This document shows, piece by piece, positions 1-7,711 of a DNA stretch of 64,000 nucleotides. Under the pieces are notes generated by a model that saw only the letters and a program-made list of their open reading frames with translations, searched no databases and was not told the DNA's origin. Location of the stretch: the NCBI GenBank assembly GCA_963806045.1, contig CAWDWP010000015.1, forward strand, positions 189,973 through 253,972. The letters run 5' to 3'. Numbering within the stretch: the first letter of the stretch is position 1; every line of letters starts with the position of its first letter. A program made the position numbers and the translations under genes. Origin of the DNA: DATCHW01 sp963806045. GTDB lineage: Bacteria; Bacteroidota; Ignavibacteria; Tepidaquicellales; Tepidaquicellaceae.

Positions 1-377
1 CACCTACTCAAAAGGCAGGCAGAAATTTAATAGTTAGTGTTGCCGGTTTCGGAATAAGTATAATAGTTTTTGCAATATCAAAAAGTTTTTTATTATCTTT
101 GATTGCATTAGCTTTTAGCGGAATGTTCGACAGCGTAAGTGTTATCATAAGACAAACAATAATTCAACTTAATACTCCTGAAAATATGAAAGGAAGAGTA
201 TCCGCCGTAAACAGCATATTTATAGGTTCGTCTAATGAAATCGGTGCATTCGAATCCGGGCTTGCTGCAAAACTTATGGGTGTTGTTCCTTCTGTGATTT
301 TTGGAGGTGTTATGACCTTAGTGGTTGTTACTGCAGTAACTTTGCTGTCTCCCCAAATTAGAAAATTGAAATTATGA
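1..377 (+). CDS. MFS transporter, C-terminal fragment (MFS_3-like)
   Basis: The gene enters from outside the window; its frame is open from base 3 and stops at 377, giving about 124 C-terminal residues. It is rich in hydrophobic segments: two to three membrane helices are visible. The stretch MKGRVSAVNSIFIGSSNEIG, followed by AFESG, is the typical loop of MFS_3/EntS-like efflux proteins of the major facilitator superfamily. Such proteins export small molecules across the inner membrane using the proton gradient. The substrate cannot be told from this fragment. A hairpin follows the stop. Family call is good; function within the family is open. Confidence 0.8.
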   Translation, partial: PTQKAGRNLIVSVAGFGISIIVFAISKSFLLSLIALAFSGMFDSVSVIIRQTIIQLNTPENMKGRVSAVNSIFIGSSNEIGAFESGLAAKLMGVVPSVIFGGVMTLVVVTAVTLLSPQIRKLKL

Positions 378-387
378 AATTATTTTT

Positions 388-411
388 ATTCCCAATCAGG
401 GGATTGGGAAT
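388..411. terminator. Hairpin between convergent MFS and apbE genes
   Basis: Arms ATTCCCAATC and GATTGGGAAT (10 bp, perfect) with a 4-base loop lie 10 bases after the MFS stop and about 90 bases past the end of apbE. There is no clean U-tract on either strand, so it may be a weak or bidirectional terminator or only an mRNA-end stabiliser. Confidence 0.4.
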
Positions 412-497
412 GAGTTAAAAATAATTATTATTTTGAAGACATAATGATTTGAGTTACTTGTTTTCGAAAAGTTTTAAATTATATTCATTGAATATTA

Positions 498-1502
498 TTA
501 CCGTAATAAATTTTCCCATTCGCTGTCGACAATAAAATATGGAATGTTTTTTTTATCTTTTAAAGATTTAACTTTTTCTATTCCCTGAATAAAGAAATAT
601 TTCGAAAGTACTACCCCTTCTTCACAGTTATCTAAAATTACGGATGAGCTTTGAGTCAAAGGAGCCGGAAATCCATCGTGCGGATTGAATATATGATGAT
701 ATCTTTTTCCGTTTATGATTCTGAACCGCTCATAATCTCCGCTGGTTGCAATGCAAATTCCAGATGCCTCAATTGTTGCAAGTAATTTTTTTTCATCCCT
801 CGGATTCTTTATCCCGACAATCCATTTAGAGCCATCACCTTTATGACCGCTGACATATATATCACCACCTCCGTTTATCAAAAAATTATTTATACCCTTA
901 CTTCTTAATACCTCCGAAGCTTTATCAAGTGCATAACCTTTAGCGATTCCGCCTAAATCAAGATTAACTCCATTTTTTAAAAATGAAATAGTTTTATTAA
1001 CCGAATCGAGTTTAATAAATTTGTAATTAACAAATTGGAGTAAGGAATCTATAATTTTTTTATCAGGTTCTGTTTCTATCGGATGGTCAGAATTAAATCC
1101 CCAGTAATCTGTCAAAGGACCAACTGTCACATCAAATAACCCTTCATACTTTTCCGAATAATAAATGCTCCGTTTAATTAATTCAAACAATTCATCACTG
1201 ACTTTGACAGGTTCGAATGCTGCATTCCTGTTTACATAACTGACTTCTGAAGAATCCCTGTAATTACTGGTAACCTGTTCAATTCGTTCCACTTCTCTGA
1301 ATGCATAGTATAACCCTTTTTTACAGGAATCAATGCTCGTATGGAAAGCTGAAATCTGGAACTCTGTTCCCATCAGATATTTTTCCACAGATAATTCAAA
1401 CAGAACACCATTATCGTTTTGAGCAAGAATTGAGGAGAATGGAACTAAGAAAAAAAGCAGTTTCATCAAAACTGCTTTTTTAATAAAATCAAAATATTTC
1501 AT
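498..1502 (-). CDS. apbE: FAD:protein FMN transferase ApbE
   Basis: ApbE transfers FMN from FAD onto a Ser/Thr of exported proteins through a phosphoester bond. The family features are visible: YLMGTEFQI near the mature N-terminus, LFDVTVGPLTDYWGF, NLDLGGIAKGYALD, INGGGDIYVSG, and the C-terminal metal/FAD region ATSGDYERF and HHIFNPHDGFPA. About 334 residues is normal for the family. The ATG at 1502 is preferred: it gives a signal peptide ending near SSILAQ, whereas the TTG at 1520 lies inside the corrected end of the upstream gene. It is the last gene of a six-gene minus-strand operon, which predicts that a neighbour is its flavinylation substrate. Confidence 0.93.
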   Translation of the reverse strand: MKYFDFIKKAVLMKLLFFLVPFSSILAQNDNGVLFELSVEKYLMGTEFQISAFHTSIDSCKKGLYYAFREVERIEQVTSNYRDSSEVSYVNRNAAFEPVKVSDELFELIKRSIYYSEKYEGLFDVTVGPLTDYWGFNSDHPIETEPDKKIIDSLLQFVNYKFIKLDSVNKTISFLKNGVNLDLGGIAKGYALDKASEVLRSKGINNFLINGGGDIYVSGHKGDGSKWIVGIKNPRDEKKLLATIEASGICIATSGDYERFRIINGKRYHHIFNPHDGFPAPLTQSSSVILDNCEEGVVLSKYFFIQGIEKVKSLKDKKNIPYFIVDSEWENLLR

Positions 1503-1509
1503 CTTTAAT

Positions 1510-2151
1510 TTATTCAGCAAAAATATGTAACTGATTTGGAATGCACGTGATATAGTCTCCTGAATTTTTTATTGACACCGGTTCTTTTACATATCTGATG
1601 CTTGCATTCAGATTCAAGAACATATGCATTTCCATTGGATACATTCAATACAAGCTTTCCTGATTTTCCATAAAAGTTATATGATTTCTGAAATTTCAGG
1701 TTTAATCTTTTTGATAATATTTCCTTTCTGTACAACAAAAAGACTATTAACATCTTTGTTGGCATTCTTATACAGTCTTATCCTTACAGGATTTTCAATA
1801 ACCGACGGCAGTCTGAGCTGTTTTCTAATTTCACGAAGTTTGACGCTAACTTCATCGGAAGCAGTTATGTAATCAATTAATTTATTATCATTAACAAAGA
1901 CAAGGTCTCCCATTACATCCCCTACTACCGGATATTCGGAATATTTCATTTCGCCAGAACCCAGATTGCCTGATTTGGCAAAATCCTCAAGCAGAGATGC
2001 AGCATAGTCAGGGTTTGATGTAATCACCTCAAGTGAAAATGATGAATCACTTTTCATTTTGCCGGCAACTGAACTGAATACTTTTAACGGGATTAACGGC
2101 ACCCAGAGCTATTGCCAGGGATGTAGCTTTTAAAAAATCTCTTCTTTTCAT
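1510..2151 (-). pseudogene. Tat-exported NusG-domain-II protein, broken by three frameshifts
   Basis: Read in pieces, this is one protein of about 213 residues. It begins with a twin-arginine signal (MKRRDFLKATSLAIALG from the ATG at 2151). A middle part of about 115 residues, not recognised, is in the frame ending at 1677. A C-terminal NusG domain II (GNAYVLESECKHQICKRTG, then SGDYITCIPNQ) starts in a second frame and ends in a third, with stop at 1510. Periplasmic NusG-II proteins are frequent neighbours of ApbE and FMN-binding genes. The two Cys in ESECKHQIC fit the usual CxxxxC of this domain. Each break needs one base removed (near 2103, 1679 and 1576). It lies 10 bases after the DUF3570 stop and ends 7 bases before apbE. 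It could be real decay or sequence error. Confidence 0.7.
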
Positions 2152-2161
2152 TTTTAAATAT

Positions 2162-3304
2162 TTATATTGAAAATTTAAAACCAAAATTAATTAAGAATGC
2201 ATACAAATCCTGCAATCTCATTACCCAGTCCGGTGAATCAGTATGTCTGTGATAGACTCCAAGACTCGCCATAAACGTAACTTTATCACTATTCAATAAT
2301 GGAAGTTTAAAACTTTTATCTCCTTTGAGGTTTATACCGATAGCAAAATCAGTAGTGTAACCGGAATTCAATTTGCTGTCAACTCCCATGAATGTTTCGG
2401 GAACCGAATATTCAGGTTTAAAAAAATAAGCTTTTGTCTGAAAATACTGGCGAAGTTCAATTGTCAGGTTAAGGTTATCCGATATATGAGTTTTATAGGT
2501 CCCTTCAAGTGTATGCGAATTTATATCCCAGGTATCCCAGTAATACCTGTAACCTAATTGAATAGTAGATGATTTCGAAATACCAAAATTTGTTCTTATA
2601 CCTGCGGCTCTCCTGATTCGTTTATCCGGTTCTACCGGCTCAAGAATGCGAAGAAGCGGACCCGTTATAATTTTTACGACCTGGTATCCATCAAGCATAT
2701 AACCGTCCATATTGGTAAAAGAAAAATCAAGTTGAGTAATTATACTTTTCGAAAGTATCTGTGTTAAACCGAGATTTAATACTGAAGTATTTCTGTCCTT
2801 AGTCCAAAACCTGTTTTGAGGAAAGACTTTATCCCAGTTTCTTGTAAAACCCAATTGAACAATTGTATTTTTCTTCGCAAACGGGATTGATAAACTGGAT
2901 GCGAAAGTTTTAGATGAGTAGTCGTGCTCTATGCTGTACATTCCATTAACTGATAAGGATGTCGCTGAAATATTTCTTGTAATTCCAAAACCAACCTGAT
3001 GTCTTAATTCATCAGGAGTATTATCTGCACCACCTTGTTTATTAGGAGTCGCGGAAGTAACACCATCAACGTTAAAAGTCATTCTCATAGAAGCAGAAGA
3101 AATTGCATCGACCATATATGAACCATTTAAACTTGTATTTGCGTCCAATGTTTTAGAAATATTTATACTTGGATAAAAAACCGTCAAATGATAATTGTCA
3201 AAATATGAATTAAAATTTACCTGAATTTCATCATTCAATTCCTGCTGAGAATATGAGATTACAGGTAACGATATGATTAGCAGTAAAAGTAATATTTTAC
3301 CCAC
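2162..3304 (-). CDS. DUF3570 outer-membrane protein
   Basis: This is an outer-membrane beta-barrel-like protein of about 380 residues: signal peptide (GKILLLLLIISLPVISYSQ), then alternating aromatic/polar strands and a C-terminal strand ending in Phe-Lys-Phe-Ser-Ile. It matches DUF3570, whose genes commonly sit with DUF4266, TlpA and ApbE. I prefer the GTG at 3304, which overlaps the DUF4266 stop (GTGGGTAA), has GGAGG 13 bases upstream, and starts directly at the signal peptide; an upstream GTG at 3337 is the alternative. Near mature residues 66-86 there are two motifs, DAISSAS and DGVTSAT, that resemble the ApbE acceptor motif D-x-x-S/T-G-A-S/T with Ser in place of Gly. Function is unproven. 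Confidence 0.85.
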   Translation of the reverse strand: MGKILLLLLIISLPVISYSQQELNDEIQVNFNSYFDNYHLTVFYPSINISKTLDANTSLNGSYMVDAISSASMRMTFNVDGVTSATPNKQGGADNTPDELRHQVGFGITRNISATSLSVNGMYSIEHDYSSKTFASSLSIPFAKKNTIVQLGFTRNWDKVFPQNRFWTKDRNTSVLNLGLTQILSKSIITQLDFSFTNMDGYMLDGYQVVKIITGPLLRILEPVEPDKRIRRAAGIRTNFGISKSSTIQLGYRYYWDTWDINSHTLEGTYKTHISDNLNLTIELRQYFQTKAYFFKPEYSVPETFMGVDSKLNSGYTTDFAIGINLKGDKSFKLPLLNSDKVTFMASLGVYHRHTDSPDWVMRLQDLYAFLINFGFKFSI

Positions 3305-3509
3305 AGCCGCAACCGCCTCCTTGTGAACCATTTCCACCTTCGGAACCTTCCCTGATATTTAGGTAGTGCTCTTTCATTCCTTTTTCAATCGGGTTTTCGT
3401 CAAATATCATATTAGGGTCAGCAAGCCGTTCACGTTCCCATGGTTGAACGACCATACAGCCGCTTATTAAGAAAATTAAAAAGAAAATTATTAGATAGAA
3501 TAATTTCAT
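3297..3509 (-). CDS. DUF4266 small lipoprotein with Cys-Gly tail
   Basis: This 70-residue lipoprotein has a signal ending in the lipobox LISGC, a short charged core (VQPWERERLADPNMIFD) typical of DUF4266, and a Gly-rich C-terminus ending GGGCGCG. The two terminal Cys could bind a metal, form a disulfide with the neighbouring thioredoxin, or carry a modification; nothing in the sequence decides between these. It follows tlpA by 4 bases, and its last codons carry the ribosome binding site and overlap the start of the DUF3570 gene, so the two are translationally coupled. The function of the family is unknown to me. Confidence 0.85.
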   Translation of the reverse strand: MKLFYLIIFFLIFLISGCMVVQPWERERLADPNMIFDENPIEKGMKEHYLNIREGSEGGNGSQGGGCGCG

Positions 3510-3513
3510 CTTA

Positions 3514-4008
3514 TTAATTATTTAAATACTTTTCAATTTCAGTTGTTATTTTGCTTTTATCATCACTTTTAAATCCTACATTCAGATATCTTATTACTCC
3601 TTTTTTGTCAATAATAAAAGAGCTTGGCATTGCATCAACATTATATAAAGCAGGAAGTTTCGATTCTTTATCAAAAACAATCTTGAAAGGAACTTCATCA
3701 CTTATATGACTTAAAAATTTTATGATTTTAGTAGCTTCATCATCCAGATTGACGGTCAGTACTGAAAAATCTTTATTCGGATATTTATTATACAATTCTA
3801 TCAGGAACGGAAATTCTTCTTTACAGGGTTTACACCAGCTCGCCCAGAAATCTAAAACCAAAACTTTGCCTTTATAATCCGAAAGTTTAATTGTATCTCC
3901 CGAAGCTGAATATCCCGTGAAATCCGGAGCATCTTTTCCGATTTCCTGTGAAAAAACTGAAAGAGGAATAAAAATAGATATAATGATATTTACGAAAAAT
4001 TTATACAT
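3514..4008 (-). CDS. TlpA-like periplasmic thioredoxin
   Basis: This thiol:disulfide oxidoreductase of about 164 residues has a signal peptide (MYKFFVNIIISIFIPLSVFS) and an AhpC/TSA-Redoxin fold with active site FWASWCKPCKEEFPF, a WCxPC motif typical of TlpA/ResA reductases, and a cis-Pro segment DAMPSSFIID. It would reduce periplasmic disulfides, for example apocytochrome Cys pairs or the Cys tail of the next gene product. The ATG at 4008 is chosen because a longer reading from 4104 overlaps the cytochrome gene and hides the signal peptide. It is second in the redox operon, 7 bases after the cytochrome stop. Confidence 0.9.
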   Translation of the reverse strand: MYKFFVNIIISIFIPLSVFSQEIGKDAPDFTGYSASGDTIKLSDYKGKVLVLDFWASWCKPCKEEFPFLIELYNKYPNKDFSVLTVNLDDEATKIIKFLSHISDEVPFKIVFDKESKLPALYNVDAMPSSFIIDKKGVIRYLNVGFKSDDKSKITTEIEKYLNN

Positions 4009-4015
4009 AATTTTA

Positions 4016-4336
4016 TTAAAATGATTTTTTATTTCCCCCACCGTTCCGTTCCCAGACCGCACCATGACACTGGTAGCAGGAATTTGCCCACTTATAAACA
4101 CCATTTATTAATGAAACTTTCCCGCGTAAATCAGTTGTATGACAATCATCACATTCATCGGGGGTCATCTCTTCTCTATCATTTCCTTTATGCAGTGCTC
4201 CCCCTAAACTGTTCACGTGGTCAGAGGGGATATCTTTTTTAGGATTTGTGGAAAATAATCCGTCACAACCGGATAATAAGAAGAGAAAGGTACCAAGAAA
4301 TACAATAATTAATAATGAAACAGACTTTTTCGACAT
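4016..4336 (-). CDS. Diheme cytochrome c lipoprotein
   Basis: This 106-residue exported protein has a lipobox (LFLLSGCDG) and two heme-attachment motifs, CDDCH near residue 61 and CYQCH near residue 88. Additional His residues (SDHVNSLGGALHKG) could be distal ligands. It is small and otherwise unlike named cytochrome families. As first gene of the redox operon it gives the system a one-electron carrier tethered to a membrane. The partner electron donor is not in the window. The ATG at 4336 is the only reasonable start. Confidence 0.88.
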   Translation of the reverse strand: MSKKSVSLLIIVFLGTFLFLLSGCDGLFSTNPKKDIPSDHVNSLGGALHKGNDREEMTPDECDDCHTTDLRGKVSLINGVYKWANSCYQCHGAVWERNGGGNKKSF

Positions 4337-4583
4337 TTCTTTTTAATTATATGAAAACTAAATATTTATTTTACTATTTTCAACTTATAAAATAGGTTTT
4401 TAATTAAACCATTGTTCGGTATTTTTGTCAAATTAATATACATATTTAACTTCAGTAAATTTTTATGAAGTCTTTTTATGATTTAGTATTAATTTCTTGT
4501 TCTTATAACAGCGCTTGTTATACACTTGTTCCACAGTATCATAAAGCATCGTATCTCTAAAAATATATTTTCGCAGGAACTAT

Positions 4584-4612
4584 TTGAGACAGGTGTAGTA
4601 TATATGTATAAG
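4584..4612 (+). promoter_or_regulatory. Candidate sigma-70-type promoter for the LVIVD gene
   Basis: TTGAGA and TATAAG are separated by exactly 17 bases, 55 bases upstream of the ATG at 4668. It lies in a gene-free stretch of about 330 bases (4337-4667) that should also hold the divergent promoter of the redox operon. No other clear signal was seen there. Confidence 0.4.
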
Positions 4613-4667
4613 AATATGATGAGAAATACAGAAAAACAGGTTATTTATCAAAAATAAACTCATTTAA

Positions 4668-5675
4668 ATGAAAAAGATATTATTTTTAATATTACCGGTT
4701 GTTTTAATATCGGCATTTAGTTTTTACAGTTGTAACGACAACATTAATGGCGTTAATCCCAACGAAGGTATTCCAATGCAGTTTATCTCAAGTTATAATA
4801 CTGGCGGATACTGTTATAATTCTTATACCAGAAATCTCGGTGGAAATGATTATGCATTTCTTTCATTAGATACATCGGGAATCGAAATTCTGAATATCAA
4901 TAATCCTTCATCACCTCAATTTGTTGCAGGATATAATATTGCAGGGAATGTGGAAGATATTTCTGTAAATTATTTGAATAATACAACATTTATGTTCGTT
5001 GCATCAGGAACAGGCGGATTGAAGGTTCTGAATATATCAGATTTTTCAAATCCTTTATTGGATACAACAATCACTTATTCCGGGGATTACATAAATACTG
5101 TTTTCGTGGATGAATATCATAAGACACTTTATGCAGGAAGCACAAATGCCAAAGTTTATGTTTACGATATTACTAATCTTCCGAATATAACAAACTTAAG
5201 TACGTATTCGAGTTTTAGCAGCATCAATGAAATACAGGTTTTTAATAATATAGCTTACGTAGCTGAGGACGGTGGATTGGATATTGTTAATGTTTCTAAT
5301 CCAAATTTTCCAAGCAGAATTTCCCAGGGCAATTCAAATGATTATGCCTATGACGTGAAAATAACAGGAACATTGGCTGTAATAGCTAATAACGCGAATG
5401 GAGTTCTATTGCTCGATGTATCAAATCCTTCAAATCCTAGAGAAATAAGTTTTCTGGATACTTATGATATTGGACTAGCTTGCTCAGTTAACGGAAATTT
5501 GGTCTATGTAGCGGAAGATGCCGGAGGAGTTGAAGTATACGATATTTCAAACCCGTCAAATCCTGTATTTGTAGCTTTCTATCAGACTAATTCTTTTTCT
5601 CAAAATGTAAGCTACTTTAATGGGAATGTTTATGTTTCTAATTATAATGACTTTGTAGTATTGCGATTTCCGTGA
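4668..5675 (+). CDS. LVIVD-repeat lipoprotein
   Basis: This 335-residue protein has a lipoprotein-type signal (MKKILFLILPVVLISAFSFYSC) and then about six repeats of 40-45 residues, each built as a beta-blade with a Y/V-x-V-A/S pair followed by LxxxDISNPSNPxxV. This is the LVIVD repeat, which folds into a beta-propeller on the cell surface or in the periplasm. No catalytic residues are visible. It stands alone between the divergent redox operon and the helicase. A role in surface binding is only an inference. Confidence 0.85.
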   Translation: MKKILFLILPVVLISAFSFYSCNDNINGVNPNEGIPMQFISSYNTGGYCYNSYTRNLGGNDYAFLSLDTSGIEILNINNPSSPQFVAGYNIAGNVEDISVNYLNNTTFMFVASGTGGLKVLNISDFSNPLLDTTITYSGDYINTVFVDEYHKTLYAGSTNAKVYVYDITNLPNITNLSTYSSFSSINEIQVFNNIAYVAEDGGLDIVNVSNPNFPSRISQGNSNDYAYDVKITGTLAVIANNANGVLLLDVSNPSNPREISFLDTYDIGLACSVNGNLVYVAEDAGGVEVYDISNPSNPVFVAFYQTNSFSQNVSYFNGNVYVSNYNDFVVLRFP

Positions 5676-5875
5676 TAAAACCTTAATTTTTGTAAAAGAT
5701 TATTAAATATCACCCGGATATAAAAACATCTCACGCTTCCAGTCGTTTTATTTTTCGGTCTGCAGATAAGATTAATTCTCCTGAAAAAATAAATCAGGAT
5801 TTATAAGTTGATTTAATATTTGCCGAAAAACTATTTTTGCAATAACAAATAAAAGAAATAAATTTTAATAAAATG

Positions 5876-5943
5876 TGCTGGTTAAATAATATTATATATT
5901 TTACAAACAGAATATATTAACTTACAATAAGGATTAACCAGCA
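5876..5943 (+). promoter_or_regulatory. Leader inverted repeat before the DEAD-box helicase
   Basis: TGCTGGTTAA (5876-5885) and TTAACCAGCA (5934-5943) are perfect 10-base complements 48 bases apart, ending just before the ribosome binding site (AAAGGAA) and 18 bases before the ATG. In RNA this would close a large loop next to the start site. RNA helicases of this type are often cold-controlled through their leaders; that role here is inferred. Confidence 0.4.
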
Positions 5944-5961
5944 AAGAAAGGAAATAATTAT

Positions 5962-7524
5962 ATGAAATCAGAATCGTTCAATTTAAGCAAACCTATGTTA
6001 TCTTTGCTGGAAAAGCACGGTATTACAATCGCAACTCCGATTCAGCAGGAGATTATTCCGGGTATTTTAGCGGGAAGAGATATACTTGCACAGTCGGAAA
6101 CCGGCTCAGGAAAGACTATCAGTTTTGCAGTACCTATTTTAGAACACATGAATCAGCAAGATGGATTATGCGCACTTGTACTTGTACCGACCAGGGAACT
6201 ATGTATGCAGGTTGCCGGTGAATTTTCGAAATTTTCTCAGGGTAAGAAGCTTGGTGTAACAGCTGTCTATGGAGGTGCATCGATTAATGACCAGATAAGA
6301 AAAATCCGGAAAACAAATGTAGTCGTAGCAACACCCGGAAGATTAATAGACCTCCTTAACCGGAAGGAAATGCGGCTCGATAAAATACGTTTTCTTGTAT
6401 TTGATGAAGCTGACAGAATGCTTGATATGGGTTTCATACCCGATGTCGAAAGAATTCTTAAACACATACCTCAAAACAGGCAAACTATGCTATTCAGTGC
6501 AACAGTATCGAAGGAAATTGCCAAACTGAGTCAGAAATATCTTAAAAATCCATTGAGTGTATCATTTGCTTCAGAGGTAACACCTGAGTTTTTAAGACAA
6601 ACTTATTACCAAATCTCCCAGGACCAGAAGCTTTCATTATTAATTCATCTTTTGAAACACGAAAGGGATCTTGCTCTTGTATTTTGCAACAGAAAACATG
6701 TTACTTCCAAACTCGCAAACAAACTTATCGAACAAGGCGTGAACGCAAAATGTCTTCACGGTGATATGTCACAGAGTCAGCGGGAAAGGGTTACTGCAGA
6801 TTTCAGGAAAAAAAGATTCAACGTTTTAATTGCGACTGACGTGGCATCCAGGGGACTCCATATCGAAGATATTTCTCACGTTTATAACTACGAAATTCCA
6901 AAGGATGTTGAATCATATACTCACAGAATTGGAAGAACAGCGCGCGCCGGTAAGAAAGGAGAGGCAATATCATTTGTTTCAGGAGGAGAGGACCAGAAGT
7001 TTTTCAAGCAAATTCTTTTCGAACACAGGGGAAGCATTTCTTTAAAAACCGTTGATGGTATTCACTTGCCTAAATCTTCTGTACAACCTCCGAAGCGTGA
7101 AAATAAATTCAGGGATAAAACTAAACAATACCCCGAAAGAAAATCACACGCTTATAACGAAAATAAATTTAACCGCTCTGATGAAGAAAAACCTAAATCA
7201 TTCGGTGATAAGAAACCGGGCGGCTTTGATAAAAACAAATCAAAATACTGGGATAAAAAGAAATCAAAACCTTTTGATAAGAGTAAAGCGAAGCCCTACA
7301 TTGATAATTCTATAGAAACATTCGTAGAGAAAAAATCAACCGGCTTCGGTAAAAGCAAACCTAAATACTGGGATAAGAATAAACCGAAATCTTTTGGCAA
7401 ATCAAAATCTAATTCCACAGGCAAAGGAACCCCCGGAACCTGGGAAGAAAGAAAACCTAAATTCTGGGTAGAAAAAAAAGCAAAAACCTGGAGAGATAAG
7501 TTAGTGAAAATGGTTGGTAAGTAA
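5962..7524 (+). CDS. DEAD-box ATP-dependent RNA helicase, RhlE-like
   Basis: All helicase motifs are present: Q motif (GITIATPIQQ), motif I (AQSETGSGKT), Ia (PTRELCMQV), Ib (TPGR), motif II (VFDEADRMLDMGF), III (SAT), and motif VI (HRIGRTARAG). The core ends near residue 365. The remaining 150 residues are a basic low-complexity tail with repeated units of the type KPKSFGxKK and KYWDKKK, as in RhlE/CsdA-type tails that bind RNA. It would unwind RNA during ribosome assembly or mRNA decay. At 520 residues it fits RhlE. An inverted repeat precedes its ribosome binding site. Assignment to the exact subfamily is less sure than to the family. Confidence 0.9.
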   Translation: MKSESFNLSKPMLSLLEKHGITIATPIQQEIIPGILAGRDILAQSETGSGKTISFAVPILEHMNQQDGLCALVLVPTRELCMQVAGEFSKFSQGKKLGVTAVYGGASINDQIRKIRKTNVVVATPGRLIDLLNRKEMRLDKIRFLVFDEADRMLDMGFIPDVERILKHIPQNRQTMLFSATVSKEIAKLSQKYLKNPLSVSFASEVTPEFLRQTYYQISQDQKLSLLIHLLKHERDLALVFCNRKHVTSKLANKLIEQGVNAKCLHGDMSQSQRERVTADFRKKRFNVLIATDVASRGLHIEDISHVYNYEIPKDVESYTHRIGRTARAGKKGEAISFVSGGEDQKFFKQILFEHRGSISLKTVDGIHLPKSSVQPPKRENKFRDKTKQYPERKSHAYNENKFNRSDEEKPKSFGDKKPGGFDKNKSKYWDKKKSKPFDKSKAKPYIDNSIETFVEKKSTGFGKSKPKYWDKNKPKSFGKSKSNSTGKGTPGTWEERKPKFWVEKKAKTWRDKLVKMVGK

Positions 7525-7711
7525 TTACCGGGAAATTTCCTGCAATCCCTGATGATCAAAATTCGATAGGAAATGGTTAAAATCAGAACCCTGCTCATAT
7601 AATTATAATGCTAAGTCTAAGTAATAATACTCAATAGAAACTTTCATTTTATTAAACTATATTTTTGCTTAAATTGGAATCAATTAGAAATCAAATTAAA
7701 TAATAATAGAT

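Noticed and set aside
1301..1483. Opposite-strand open frames over apbE, infB, ftsH and other genes
   Set aside because: They are shadows of well-supported genes and have no family signatures.
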